A DNA stretch of 64,000 nucleotides from Antennarius striatus (taxonomy: Eukaryota > Chordata > Actinopteri > Lophiiformes > Antennariidae): contig NC_090781.1 of assembly GCF_040054535.1 (NCBI RefSeq), forward strand, positions 4,842,501 to 4,906,500, read 5' to 3'. Each line of letters starts with the position of its first letter. Position 1 is the stretch's first letter. The notes beneath the pieces were generated by a model. The model made no database searches, had not been told where the DNA came from, and saw only the letters and a program-made list of their open reading frames with translations. Below are positions 1 through 43,279 of this stretch, piece after piece. The position numbers and the translations under genes were made by a program.

Positions 1-32447
<32,447 letters not shown>

Positions 32448-32657
32448 CTGAATGCTCAGGATCTACAGTCTGTAACTTGTCTCAGTTTTCCTCCACCTCT
32501 GTAACTGAGATCAACTACAGCCAACGCTTTGCATCGAGCACTTTGAGAGGGCTGCACTGCTCCCAGGAGGTGGATTAGTGGAAATACAGGAGAAACGCTC
32601 ACTGTTAAACACAGGAGGAGCAGACAGTCATGGAAATAGTGTGTGAGTGTGTTTTAT

Positions 32658-32785
32658 AATAAAGAAGATGAATTTACACAAAAGTTAGTTTCACAAAAGT
32701 CAGGCTTGGTCCGTCAACAGTAACTCTTTTTTGTGTTTGTGGTCTGTGTGTGGTTATTTTTGAGATTGTGTGAACCTTTAATAAA
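32658..32785 (+). promoter_or_regulatory. smtnl2: smtnl2 poly(A) signals
   Basis: AATAAA occurs at 32658-32663 and again at 32780-32785, 210 and 330 bases after the stop codon. Either could end the smtnl2 transcript. The stretch between stop and signals has no other feature. Confidence 0.55.
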
Positions 32786-33506
32786 TCTTGATTATTATGG
32801 CACCTGATTGAAAATGAATGTCCATATTAATCTTTGTTATTGCACCAATATAGAGAAAAGTTCTCTTATGCGAATAAGCGGTAGTGTTAAAGTAGTGCAC
32901 TGTGTCGTAGAGTATTAATGAAATATTACGGGATGTGCTTTTCAATTGCTGTCTGAAATTTACATTCACATGTGCTGTGGTATTGTGTTAGTCACTAGAG
33001 AGATAATGGGAGACAGAATCAATAAATGTTATTGTGTGACACCTAAATGTGAACATATGTTTCTCACTGTACTTGAATGAGATACTTCTCTGCCTTATAA
33101 CAAAAATGAAAGATGAAACAGACTCAGAGGATGTAAAGTAGAGGAAAAGTAAAGACTAAACGTGATGTCAAGTTGAACTTTAGATAAATTAATTCAGTTA
33201 TATTTATACACTGTGATGTGCCAGAGTCCCAAGAAACATTATCTCAATTCACTTTTTATAAAGAAGCGGTCGAGACCATTCTCATAGACACATGACAGCG
33301 GCAAGAAAAAAGACAAAAACATGACAGAAACCTCAAGCAGATCGTAACACAAGCCAAGCAGCCTTTTGTGTCAGTGATTGTGTTAAAACTTAGAGAAAAT
33401 GAAACAAAGTAACAGAGGAAGAGGTAGAGAGGAGGAGAGAGGAATTAAGATGGACTGATATATGCAGGAGATAATAGTATAATAATAATAATTGTTGTAG
33501 TTGTTG
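32786..33506. other. Spacer after smtnl2, nothing recognised
   Basis: About 0.7 kb between the last smtnl2 poly(A) signal and the L2-like element, with a short ATA-rich run at 33476-33492. Confidence 0.6.
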
Positions 33507-34850
33507 TTTCAAGTTTCAAGTTTCAAGTTTATTTATTTTTATATAGCCCAGATTCACAAACAATGTCTCAAAGGGCTTTACAATCTGCACATGGACGATA
33601 TCCCTCTGACCTTTGTGCACTGCAAGCAGTGCGACCCTCGCATCGGATAAGGAACAACTCCCCCCAAAACCCTTTTAACAGGGGAAAAAATGGATGGGAG
33701 AAACCTCAGGAAGACTGCAGAGGAGGGACCCCTCTTCCAGGAGTGGACAGACGAAGCAATAGATACCGCATGTACAGATTAACAACACAATAATAATAAC
33801 AGTGACAATAACAGTAACAATAAATGTATAACAAAGGCATGCCGATCCATCCAGTAGAGCGAGTCACCACCAGCCGATGAAGCACACAGAGGTCACCGAT
33901 TGCCGAGGATCCACCACTCTGAGGACAGACCAGACAGTGCCTAAGTCATTGAGCTCAAAAAAGTTAAAGTCAAGGTTACTCTGGCAAAACCCCAAAACCA
34001 CAGCAGAACCAAATGAGGCAGAACCAGCACTCCCCTAGTGGATGGTGAAACAGGACCACTGTACAGCTTGTGCTATCGCCAGCCATGGAAGCAGACAGAG
34101 GTAGCCGATAGCCGATGATCCACCACACAGAGGCCTGTGAGAGAGAACAGCAGAAGAAGGGAGAGAGACAGAGAGAACAGGGGGAGAGTGGTGCTAGAGG
34201 GACCAGAGTAGCAGAGGATTAATGGGAGGCAGGGGCCTAACTAAGAAATCCTATGACTCGTCGGCAGGACTAGGCTAAACCTAAACATTGAGACCGCCAT
34301 CCCCGATATTACTTATATGTTAGGTCGAACAGATATGTTTTGAGTCTAGATTTAAAGACATTTACAGATTCAGACTGTCTAATATTTATAGGGAGGTTAT
34401 TCCACAAGAAAGGGGCACGATAGGAGAAGGCCCTCTGGCCAGCTGACTTCTTTTTAAATCTAGGAACACACAAGAGACCTGTATTCTGAGAGCGGAGAGC
34501 CCTAGTCGGCGTGTAAGGTTTAACAAGATCAGACAGATAGGTTGGAGCAAGCCCATTAAGGCTTTTGTATGTTAATAAGAGTACCTTAAAATCGGATCTA
34601 ACATGAATCGGGAGCCAGTGTAATGCAGCCAAAACTGGGGTGATATGGTCAAATTTCCTAGTTTTAGTTAATATTCTTGCTGCTGTGTTCTGAACCATCT
34701 GAAGGCCCCTAGTTCTAGACCGAGGCAACCCTGATAACAGAACATTACAATAGTCAAGTCTAGAGGACACAAAGGCATGAATCAAAATTTCTGCATCAGC
34801 CATGGCTAAAGAGGACCTAATTTTGGAAATATTACGTAGTTGTTGTTGTT
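33507..34850 (-). mobile_element. L2-like LINE 3' portion
   Basis: The minus-strand open frame 34850-34309 encodes the C-terminal end of an L2/CR1-group pol: SSRLDYCNVLLSGLPRSRT, NTAARILTKTRKFDHITPVL, ALHWLPIHVRSDFKVL, YLSDLVKPYTPTRALRS, ending FKSRLKTYLFDLTYK. About 800 bases of 3' UTR follow and end with tandem CTTGAAA units (33507-33527). The upstream RT core is missing. Clade placement is by motif recognition only. Confidence 0.7.
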
Positions 34851-34854
34851 GTTG

Positions 34855-34917
34855 AATGGATGGATGATGGATGGATGGATGGATGGATGGATGGATGGAT
34901 GGATGGACAGATGGATT
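34855..34917. repeat. (GGAT)n microsatellite
   Basis: Tandem ATGG/GGAT units abut the 5'-truncated end of the L2-like element. Confidence 0.9.
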
Positions 34918-35170
34918 TATCCATGAACTGGTATTGCTCCAGTTGTCTAAAGTCTGGATGTGTCTACACATAACACATGAACAAGTTTCATGAAGTGGAC
35001 AACATGTAATAATTTCTCCTCTATTGTCTTTTCAGTAGACAAAATTTTGAAGTGTGATGAATGGCTTCTGAGATGACGCAGTGATATATAGGCTGGATTA
35101 TAGGTTATAAAATGAAGTTCATCTGTTTGCGTGTAAATGTTTAGTTATTAACTTCTTCAATATTTCTCTT

Positions 35171-35186
35171 AAGAAGAAGAAGAAGG
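35171..35186. repeat. (GAA)n tract, left edge of Tx1 chain
   Basis: AAGAAGAAGAAGAAGG marks the 3'-side junction of the first (divergent) Tx1-like insertion, which lies on the minus strand. Read in the element sense it is (TTC)n. Confidence 0.9.
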
Positions 35187-35964
35187 CTTGATTTTGGATT
35201 TTTAAATTCACATTTATTCATAAAAATGGAAATACAAGATAGTCACGTTGGTTGATACAAAATCCAAAAGAGATTCACGCCAACAGGAACAAACATTTCA
35301 ACAACAAATTGTATAAAATGTAGGAACATAAGCAAAATATATGTGAATTAAACCAGCCACTGACTGAACACAAGTTCCCCACTCAACACGGAACTTAAGA
35401 TACCTTTGATACACCGTAGCTTCGTGTCTAAAGCATTCATAGCTCTGAAAAAAATAAAATCAATTCTGACTCTTGCTTGTCACATTCTTCTGAAAATGGC
35501 TTCTGCACTGCAGTCAGATGTACCATCAACCTTTATCTTCCTGCTCAGATAAATTGCCATCTTTGCTTGGCCCAGAAGAACATTTAGAATCTGCCAGTCT
35601 TTCTTTTTAATTCTTCCTACGGTTTGATAATGTATACCAACCAATTGAGAGAAAGATTCTCTCTAAAAACAGGAACAGATTGTTCAGTCCCTGACAGTCT
35701 AGGAAGCAGTGAAAAACAGTTTCTCTGCGAGAACAGAAAGGACAGTTTTCTAACATAGCTGGATTCAAACTCGAAATAAAACTGTTGACGGCCACAGTAA
35801 AATCCTCCATTGGAGATTACCAACTATTCTTGCTAATGGTGGCTTGTAGAAAGAATCCCACGAAGGGCTCACATCCGCCAACATACAGTACTATGGTGAA
35901 ACCTCCATGTTGTCTCAACCCTATCTTTAATTTATCAATGTTGAAAATCTTTACCATCGAAGAT
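35187..35964 (-). mobile_element. Divergent Tx1-like LINE 3' fragment (T0)
   Basis: The minus strand encodes a degraded pol C-terminus with SSLNPAMLENCPFCSRRETV, whose CPFC-x7-H-x4-C pattern parallels SSQCPFCPLQKTVFHTFSEC of the neighbouring Tx1 copies. The 3' UTR differs: it lacks the TTTGCAAAAACAC end and ends near CTTGATTTTGG. It therefore belongs to a related but distinct subfamily. It is bounded on both sides by (GAA)n. Confidence 0.65.
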
Positions 35965-35989
35965 GAAGAAGAAGAAGAAGAAGAAGAAG
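35965..35989. repeat. (GAA)n junction between T0 and T1
   Basis: GATGAAGAAGAAGAAGAAG separates the 5' end of T0 from the 3' end of T1. Confidence 0.9.
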
Positions 35990-36105
35990 TTTTTTTTGTT
36001 TTTTTTTTGCAAAAACACTTTAATCTCATTCAAACATTTTGCAGTTTTACATTAGATGAAAGCATTGGCCTCAGAAGATCTTTTCCAAACAAACTTCAAT
36101 CACAT

Positions 36106-36187
36106 TTAACATTTAGAACATTTAGAACATTTAGAACATTTAGAACATTTAGAACATTTAGAACATTTAGAACATTTAGAACATTTT
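36106..36187. repeat. 9-bp minisatellite (ACATTTAGA)n in Tx1 3' UTR
   Basis: About nine tandem copies of ACATTTAGA in T1. The same position has about four copies in T2 (43398-43433), about three in T3 (44990-45017) and none in T4, so it expands and contracts between copies. Confidence 0.9.
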
Positions 36188-39100
36188 ACAATTTTTCATT
36201 AGATGAAATTTCAAAAACACTAAACACTCAAAAACATTAAACACCAAGAAACAAAGGGAAGTACAATATAAAAATTAGTGCATTATAACAGGAAGTTTGC
36301 AAAAGTGAGGTGGTCATCAACTAAAGTGCATAGGACATTTTTGTAACACCAGATGTTCCTAAAGTTATTCAGGTCTTTTGTCAATTTATAGAAACCAAAT
36401 TCTAGTTTTAAGCGACATCTGATGTTACAGCAAAAAACAGTAGCTGCTTCTTGAACGGTATTGTTTTCAATTTTCCTCTTCCTGGTCACATGAATTGCAA
36501 GTTTTGCCTCCCCAGAAATAAAATTTAAAAGCTGCCACTTTCTCTGATTCGATCTATTGTACCCAGCACCGTAGATGAATTTCCTGATACTAAAGTTTTC
36601 ATTGAACAAGTTAAAAACATTCGTTAGAAGAGTGAAGAGCACTGCAAGTCTCCCACACTCACTGAAAGTATGAAAGACTGTCTTCTGAAGAGGACAGAAG
36701 GGACACTGGCTGGACACCGCAGGGGCAAAAACAGAGACAAAAGCATTGGAACCGACGGCACCATGCAAAATCATCCACTGGAGGTCGGCTGTTTTTTTCT
36801 TGAGGGGAGGTTTGTACAGAAGTCTCCACTGCGGGTCAGGTCCATTTCCCGTCATCCTGTTGGCCCAGGTAGTAGGTGCTCTGTTACACAGGTTTTTCTT
36901 GTTGATCACTTTTACACATTGTTTGTACAGTATTTTTTTGTTGGCCGTGTGCAGGCTGATCTGTCGTTCATCTCCGAGGAGAGGACCCTCCAGTTCTCCA
37001 AACAGGGGACTGATGTGGACCTCTGGGAAAGGATCTTTGCTGTCTGGTACAGTCCCTGTACTATAGTCCAGGAGGAGGCCTCTCTCCTTCCCGGAAAGTC
37101 TTTGCCTCCACAGTTGTAGCACCCTCTGAGCCACCCTGGTGGACTGGATGTTCAGCAGGGAGCTCACAACCTGGGCATCCGCCAGCGCAGGCCCGGCGTT
37201 GTCTACCAGTTGCTGGAGGGTCACGGTCCTGGTTCTGCAAAGCGCTGCAGACAGCCCAGGTGTGGCTCCACTGCAGACGTCCAGCCTGGCCCCATGCACT
37301 AGTGGTTCCTTCAGTAACCAGAACAGAGAGTCAGAGCTTTTTCCTGGGCTGCTTTTAAAAAGGGCCTATGACATAAAAACACCATGATAAAACGGAGGCA
37401 AACCATTTAACTTTAGAAGCTTAGAGTCCATTAAAAACAGTGCAGCATCCAGGTCCAAGTGGCTCACTCGTCTGAATATGCAATTGGCCACCTCTCTCCA
37501 CGTCAGATCCGCTGGTCCGGTCAGAAACCGCTGGATGAACTGTAATCTGAACCTGGCTGTTCTGCTAGCCAGGTGGATGAGGCCCTGTCCCCCCTCCTCT
37601 CTTGATAAAAACAACACTCCTTGAGGCACCCAATGCAGCCCATCCCAGAAAAAGTTAACAAGTTTGGTCTGGATTTGGGCTAGAAACCCTGATGGGGGTT
37701 CCATACAGGCCAAGCGGTGCCACAGCTGCGAGGCTACCAGATTGTTTATCACTAAAACTCGACCTCTGTGCGACATTCTGGGGAGCAACCATTTCCATTT
37801 TTTAAGTTTCCCTTCTATTTTGTCAATGACGCCCTCCCAGTTCTTCCTGGTTGTTGTCTCATTTCCCAGGTACACACCGAGATATTTGAGACCATCAGTC
37901 TTCCAACACAAGTTTTGAGGAAGAACCAGGAGGTTGCCATGCCACTCGCCAACAGCAAGGGCTTCACTTTTTTTCCAGTTTACTTTTGCAGCAGTTAAAA
38001 CATTGAATGAGTTTGTCAAACCCACCAGAACATTAACATCCCTTTGGTTTTTGATAAGAACAACAACATCAGCAGCATAGGCAGATAAAAGAATGTTCTC
38101 TCTAACACCAGGTGAAATCAAACCATCGATGCTTTTCCGAATTTTACAGAGGAGGGGCTCCAGAGAGAGTGCATAGAGCATCCCAGACAGGGCACAACCC
38201 TGCCGGATGCCCCGATGCACCCCGAAGGGGGCACACAAACTGCCGTTAAACTTCAGAATACTCTCAACGTCACTGTACAACACCTTGATCTTGGCAATGA
38301 ACTCGGTGCTGAACCCAAACCTCTCCATGGTTGTCCAGAGGAAGCTGTGCTCAACACGGTGAAATGCCTTTTCCTGATCTAACGAATTGAGACCAGCGTT
38401 TATACCCAATGATCTGGACACCTCCAAAACATCACGAATTAGGTAGACATTGTCTGCCATGGACCTGCCGGGCACACAGTAGGTTTGATCCCGGTGGATG
38501 ACCTGCTCCATAGCTTCCCTCAGCCTGGTAGCCAAAGCCTTGGACAGAATCTTGTAATCGGTGCAGAGCAGTGACACAGGGCACCAATTCTTGATGTCCT
38601 ACAGATTGCCTTTTTTAGGCAGGAGGGCAACGACCGCCCTCCGGCAGGACAGTGGCAAAGAGCCTGAGGATAGACTTTCGGTGAACACTTCCAGCATATC
38701 ACATGCTAGAATGTCCCAGAAGGCTGTATAGAACTCAACCGTTAGACCATCGATACCCGGAGAACTTCGTCCCTGCATGTTCTGCAGGGCAGTGTGGAGT
38801 TCCTCTAACTCCAGCGGCCGGTCAAGTTGTGAATTTGTCTCTGTGGAGACCTGAGGTAGCTCTGCACAGAACTCCTCTAACAGTGGCTGGTTTTCCCGGT
38901 ATTCACTGTCATACAAAGATGAATAAAAACTCACAGCTCGCCTTCTGATCTGTCCAGGCTCTGTCAGCTCCTGTCCTGTGTCAGACAGCAGGGAGTGAAT
39001 CACGTTGGTCTGTCCATGCTTTTTTTCCAGGCCGAAGAAGAAGCTAGAGGGAGCATCCATCTCGGTGATGTTTTGTACCCTGGATCGAACTAGGGCACCC

Positions 39101-39671
39101 TGTACTTTAGTATCCAACAGGTCAGCTAAAGCCATTCTTTTGGACTTGAGGATTTCAGTACACCTCTGATTTCCTGTGGAAGCGCTTGTCTCCAACTCCA
39201 CAATTTCAGCCTGTAGGTGTTTCATAGACCGGCAGGTGTCTCGTGTGACGTTCAAAGTATACTGTTGGCACAGGACTTTTATCTCTGTTTTGCCATAGTC
39301 CCACCACTGGCTAAGAGAGGTAAAATCAGCTTTTCTAAGTCTAAAAGTGCTCCAAAAATAACTGAAGATCTCTCTAAAGCCTCTGTCCAAAGCTAAAGTT
39401 GAATTAAAATGCCAGTATGCACTCCTAGGTAAAATATTTCCCATCACAACGCGACATGAAACCAGAGAATGATCAGTATAAGCAGCTGGCATTATATTAC
39501 AGTCTTTGAAAGCATTGAAATGGTGTTTAAAACAGTAAAAGTGATCCAGCCTGGCTAAAGACACCCTGCCTTCTGTCAGGTGGGACCAAGTGTACTGTCG
39601 GCAGTCTGGATGCATCCTCCTCCACACATCCACTAGGCCACGAGAAGAGACCAGCCGTTTTAGAGTGTGTT

Positions 39672-39686
39672 AGGATGCTGGGTAAG
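39672..39686. repeat. 15-bp target-site duplication, left copy
   Basis: AGGATGCTGGGTAAG here is repeated exactly at 42814-42828 on the other side of the RTE element, inside Tx1 copy T1. Confidence 0.9.
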
Positions 39687-42600
39687 AATGTAGCCACAAG
39701 AGGACACAAGCCAGTGTCTTATTGTGCCGGTCCCAAGCCCGGATAAATACAGAGGGTTGCGTCAGGAAGGGCATCCGGCGTAAAACTTTTGCCAAATCAA
39801 AGATGCGAATCAAACCTATGACTTCCATACTGGATCGGTCGAGGCCCGGGTTAACAATGACCGCCATCGGCGCTGTTGACCTACAGGGCGCCGGTTGAAA
39901 TTGGATTACTGTTGGTCGAAGAAGGAGAGGAGGAAAGTGCGTTCGCACGAAGAAAGAGAAGAGGAACACCAAGAGTATAGGACTAAGAGTAGGGACGTTG
40001 AATGTTGGAACTATGACAGGAAAAGGTAGAGAGTTGGTTGACATGATGCAGAGAAGGAAGGTAGACATACTGTGTGTCCAGGAGACCAGGTGGAAAGGTA
40101 GCAAGGCTAGAAGTTTAGGAGCAGGGTTCAAGTTGTTCTATCATGGTGTAGATGGGAAGAGAAATGGAGTAGGAGTTATCTTGAAGGAGGAGTTTGTTAG
40201 GAATATCCTGGAGGTCAAAAGAGTGTCGGATAGAATGATGAGTCTGAAGCTAGAAATAGAAGGTGTGATGTTCAATGTTGTTAGCGGGTATGCTCCACAG
40301 GTAGGATGTGAGCTGGAGGAGAAGGAGAAATTCTGGTCGGACTTTGACAAAATGATGCAGAGCATGCCTAGAAGTGAGAGAGTTGTCATTGGAGCAGACT
40401 TCAATGGACATGTTGGTGCAGGAAACAGAGGTGATGAGGAGGTGATGGGCAGGTTTGGTATCCAGGAGAGGAACGCAGAAGGACAGATGGTAGTTGACTT
40501 TGCAAAAAGGATGGAAATGGCTGTAGTGAATACTTTCTTCCAGAAGAGGCAGGAACATAGAGTGACCTATAAGAGTGGCGGTAGGAGCACGCAGGTAGAC
40601 TACATCTTGTGTAGACGGTGTAACCTGAAAGAGATCAGTGACTGTAAAGTAGTGGTAGGTGAGAGTGTAGCCAAACAGCATAGGATGGTGGTGTGTATGA
40701 TGACTCTGGTGGTGAGGAAGATCAAGAGGGCAAAGGCAGAGCAGAAGACAAAATGGTGGAAGCTGAAAAAGGAAGAGTGTTGCAGGACTTTTAAGAAGGA
40801 GTTAAGATAGGCTCTGGGTGGCAAGGAGGTGCTTCCAGATGACTGGACAACTACAGCTAATGTGATCAGGGAGACAGGTAGGAGAGTACTTGGTGTGTCA
40901 TCTGGAAGGAAAGTAGATAAGGAGACTTGGTGGTGGAATGAGGTACAGGAGTGTATACAGAGAAAGAGGTTAGCTAAGAAGAAGTGGGACACTAAGAGGA
41001 CTGAGGACAGTAGACAGGAGTACAGGGAGATGCAGCGTAAGGTGAAGGTAGAGGTAGCAAAGGCCAAACAAGAAGCTTATGAGGACTTGTATGCTAGTTT
41101 GGACAGTAAGGAGGGAGAGACTGATCTGTACCGGTTGGCAAGACAGAGAGATAGAGATGGGAAGGATGTGCAGCAGGTTAGGGTGATTAAGGATAGAGAT
41201 GGAAGTCTATTGACAGGTGCCAGTAGTGTGATGGGAAGATGGAAAGAGTACTTTGAAGAGTTGATGAACGTGGAAAATGAGAGAGAACAAAGACTAGAAG
41301 AGGTGACTGTTGTGGACCAGGATGTAGCAAAGATTAGTCAGGATGAAGTGAGGAGGGCATTGAAGAGGATGAAGAGTGGAAAGGCAGTCGGTCCTGATGA
41401 TATACCTGTAGAGGTTTGGAAGTGTCTAGGAGAGGTGGCAGTAGAGTTTCTGACTGGGTTGTTCAACAGGATCTTAGATAGTGAGAAGATGCCTGAGGGA
41501 TGGAGGAGAAGTGTGCTGGTGCCCATTTTTAAGAACAAGGGAGATGTGCAGAGTTGTGGCAACTACAGAGGAATAAAGCTGATGAGCCATACAATGAAGT
41601 TATGGGAGAGAGTAGTGGAAGCTAGACTAAGGGCAGAAGTGAACATTTGTGAGCAGCAGTATGGTTTCATGCCAAAAAAGAGTACTACAGATGCAGTATT
41701 TGCGTTGAGGATGTTGATAGAGAAGTATAGAGAAGGCCAGAGGGAGCTGCATTGTGTTTTTGTAGATCTGGAGAAAGCTTACGACAGGGTGCCCAGAGAG
41801 GAACTGTGGTATTGTATGAGGAAGTCTGGAGTGGCAGAGAAGTATGTTAGAGCAGTGCAGGACATGTATGAGGACTGTAAGACAGTGGTGAGGTGTGCTG
41901 TAGGTGTGACAGAGGAGTTCAAGGTGGAGGTGGGACTGCATCAGGGATGAGCTCTGAGCCCCTTCTTGTTCGCTATGGTGATGGACAGGCTGACAGACGA
42001 GGTTAGACAGGAATCTCCATGGACTATGATGTTTGCAGATGACATTGTGATCTGCAGTGAGAGCAGGGAACAGGTGGAGGAGAAGCTAGAGAGGTGGAGG
42101 TTTGTCCTGGAAAGGAGAGGAATGAAGGTTAGCCGCAGTAAGACAGAGTACATGTGTGTGAATGAGAGGGACCCAAGCGGAAGAGTGAGGTTACAGGGAG
42201 AAGAGATCAAGAAGGTGGAGGATTTTAAGTACTTAGGCTCAACAGTCCAGAGCAATGGAGAGTGTGGAAAAGAGGTGAAGAAGCGTGTACAGGCAGGATG
42301 GAATGGATGGAGGAAGGTGTCAGGTGTGATGTGTGATAGAAGAGTTTCAGCTAAAATGAAAGGAAAGGTGTACAAAACTGTGGTGAGACCAGCGATGTTG
42401 TTTGGTCTAGAGACAGTGTCACTGAAGAAAAGACAGGAGACAGAGCTGGAGGTAGCAGAGATGAAGATGCTGAGGTTCTCTCTGGGAGTGACCAGGAAGG
42501 ATAGGATCAGGAATGAGTACATCAGAGGGACAGCACATGTTAGAGGTTTTGGAGATAAAGTCAGAGAGGCCAGACTGAGATGGTTTGGACATGTCCAGAG

Positions 42601-42813
42601 GAGAGATAGTGAATATATTGGTAGACGGATGTTGAGTTTTGAACTGCCAGGCAGGAGGCCTAGAGGAAGACCAAAGAGGAGGTTTATGGATGTAGTGAGG
42701 GAAGACATGAAGGTAGTTGGTGTGAGAGAAGAGGATTCAAAGGACAGGGCTACATGGAGGAAATTGATTCGCTGTGGCGACCCCTGAAGGGAAAAGCCGA
42801 AAGGAAAAGAAGA
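39687..42813 (+). mobile_element. Near-complete RTE-clade LINE (copy D), nested in T1
   Basis: A 5' UTR-like head (GTCAGGAAGGGCATCCGGCG) precedes one continuous frame from about 39940 to 42787. Endonuclease: [148 protein letters not shown]-terminus: RWFGHVQRRDSEYIGRRM. It is the CFDP2/BovB-like RTE organisation common in fish. The frame is broken by TAG at 40808-40810 (probably CAG before) and TGA at 41948-41950 (TCA in copies A and B). The 3' tail is GAAGGGAAAAGCCGAAAGGA followed by AAAGAAGAAG. Inactive as read. Confidence 0.9.
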
Positions 42814-42828
42814 AGGATGCTGGGTAAG
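42814..42828. repeat. 15-bp target-site duplication, right copy
   Basis: Exact repeat of 39672-39686, proving that the RTE element inserted into pre-existing Tx1 sequence. Confidence 0.9.
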
Positions 42829-43256
42829 GCTCCGCGTGGTTACGGTCTAACATCCCATCCTCAGTACAGTTAAAATCCCCACCCAAAATTAAAAAGTCTT
42901 CCGAACCACAGCTATCTAGCTTAGCTTGTATTATTTCTAGAAAGCCCTTCCTTTCTGCACCGTTTGTTGGAGCATAAATATTTGCAAAAACCAGGGTGCG
43001 GTGTTCAAAATGTGCCTTTACTAAGAGACACCTCCCCTTTACGACATGCTCGATTTCTAGAGATGTTGGGTTAAAAGTTCTAGAGAACAGGAAGCCCACT
43101 CCACCACTCAGCGTGGTGTTGTGGTCCAGGATCACCTGTCCCTCCCACTCCTTCATCCAGTCCACCGCATTGTTGTCATCACTGTGTGTTTCTTGTAAAA
43201 ACAGAACATTAATAGTTTTCCTCCTTGCTGTGTCAAAAATTAGTGCTCTTTTCCTT

Positions 43257-43279
43257 GAAGAAGAAGAAGAAGAAGAAGA
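43257..43279. repeat. (GAA)n junction between T1 and T2
   Basis: Seven to eight GAA units between the truncated endonuclease of T1 and the 3' end of T2. Confidence 0.92.

Larger units (their letters stand above)
35990..43256 (-). mobile_element. Tx1-group LINE copy T1 (about 4.1 kb), split by an RTE element
   Basis: Minus-strand pol, 5'-truncated within the apurinic-like endonuclease. Order on the minus strand: endonuclease N-half 43256-42829 (LFLQETHSDDNN, LILGGDFNCTEDG); RTE insertion 39687-42813; endonuclease C-half (LARLDHFYC, TDHSLVSCRV); linker; RT (KILSKALATRLREAM, SLDQEKAFHRV, GIRQGCALSGMLYALSLEPL, SAYAADVVVLI); C-terminal CPFC-x7-H-x4-C domain ending at 36283; 3' UTR with a 9-bp minisatellite. 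Two nonsense codons interrupt one continuous frame: CAG to TAG at about 38599, and TGG to TAG at about 37366. The catalytic YADD reads YAAD. Dead copy. Confidence 0.85.

Noticed and set aside
36106..36187. CRISPR-like or telomere-like array (ACATTTAGA)n
   Set aside because: Contiguous 9-bp tandem units with no spacers, located in the 3' UTR of a LINE. A minisatellite.
41941..42708. 255-codon open frames antisense to the RTE RT (also 26835-27602, 45427-46194 and 15414-16016)
   Set aside because: Shadow frames. The opposite strand carries the recognisable RT motifs.
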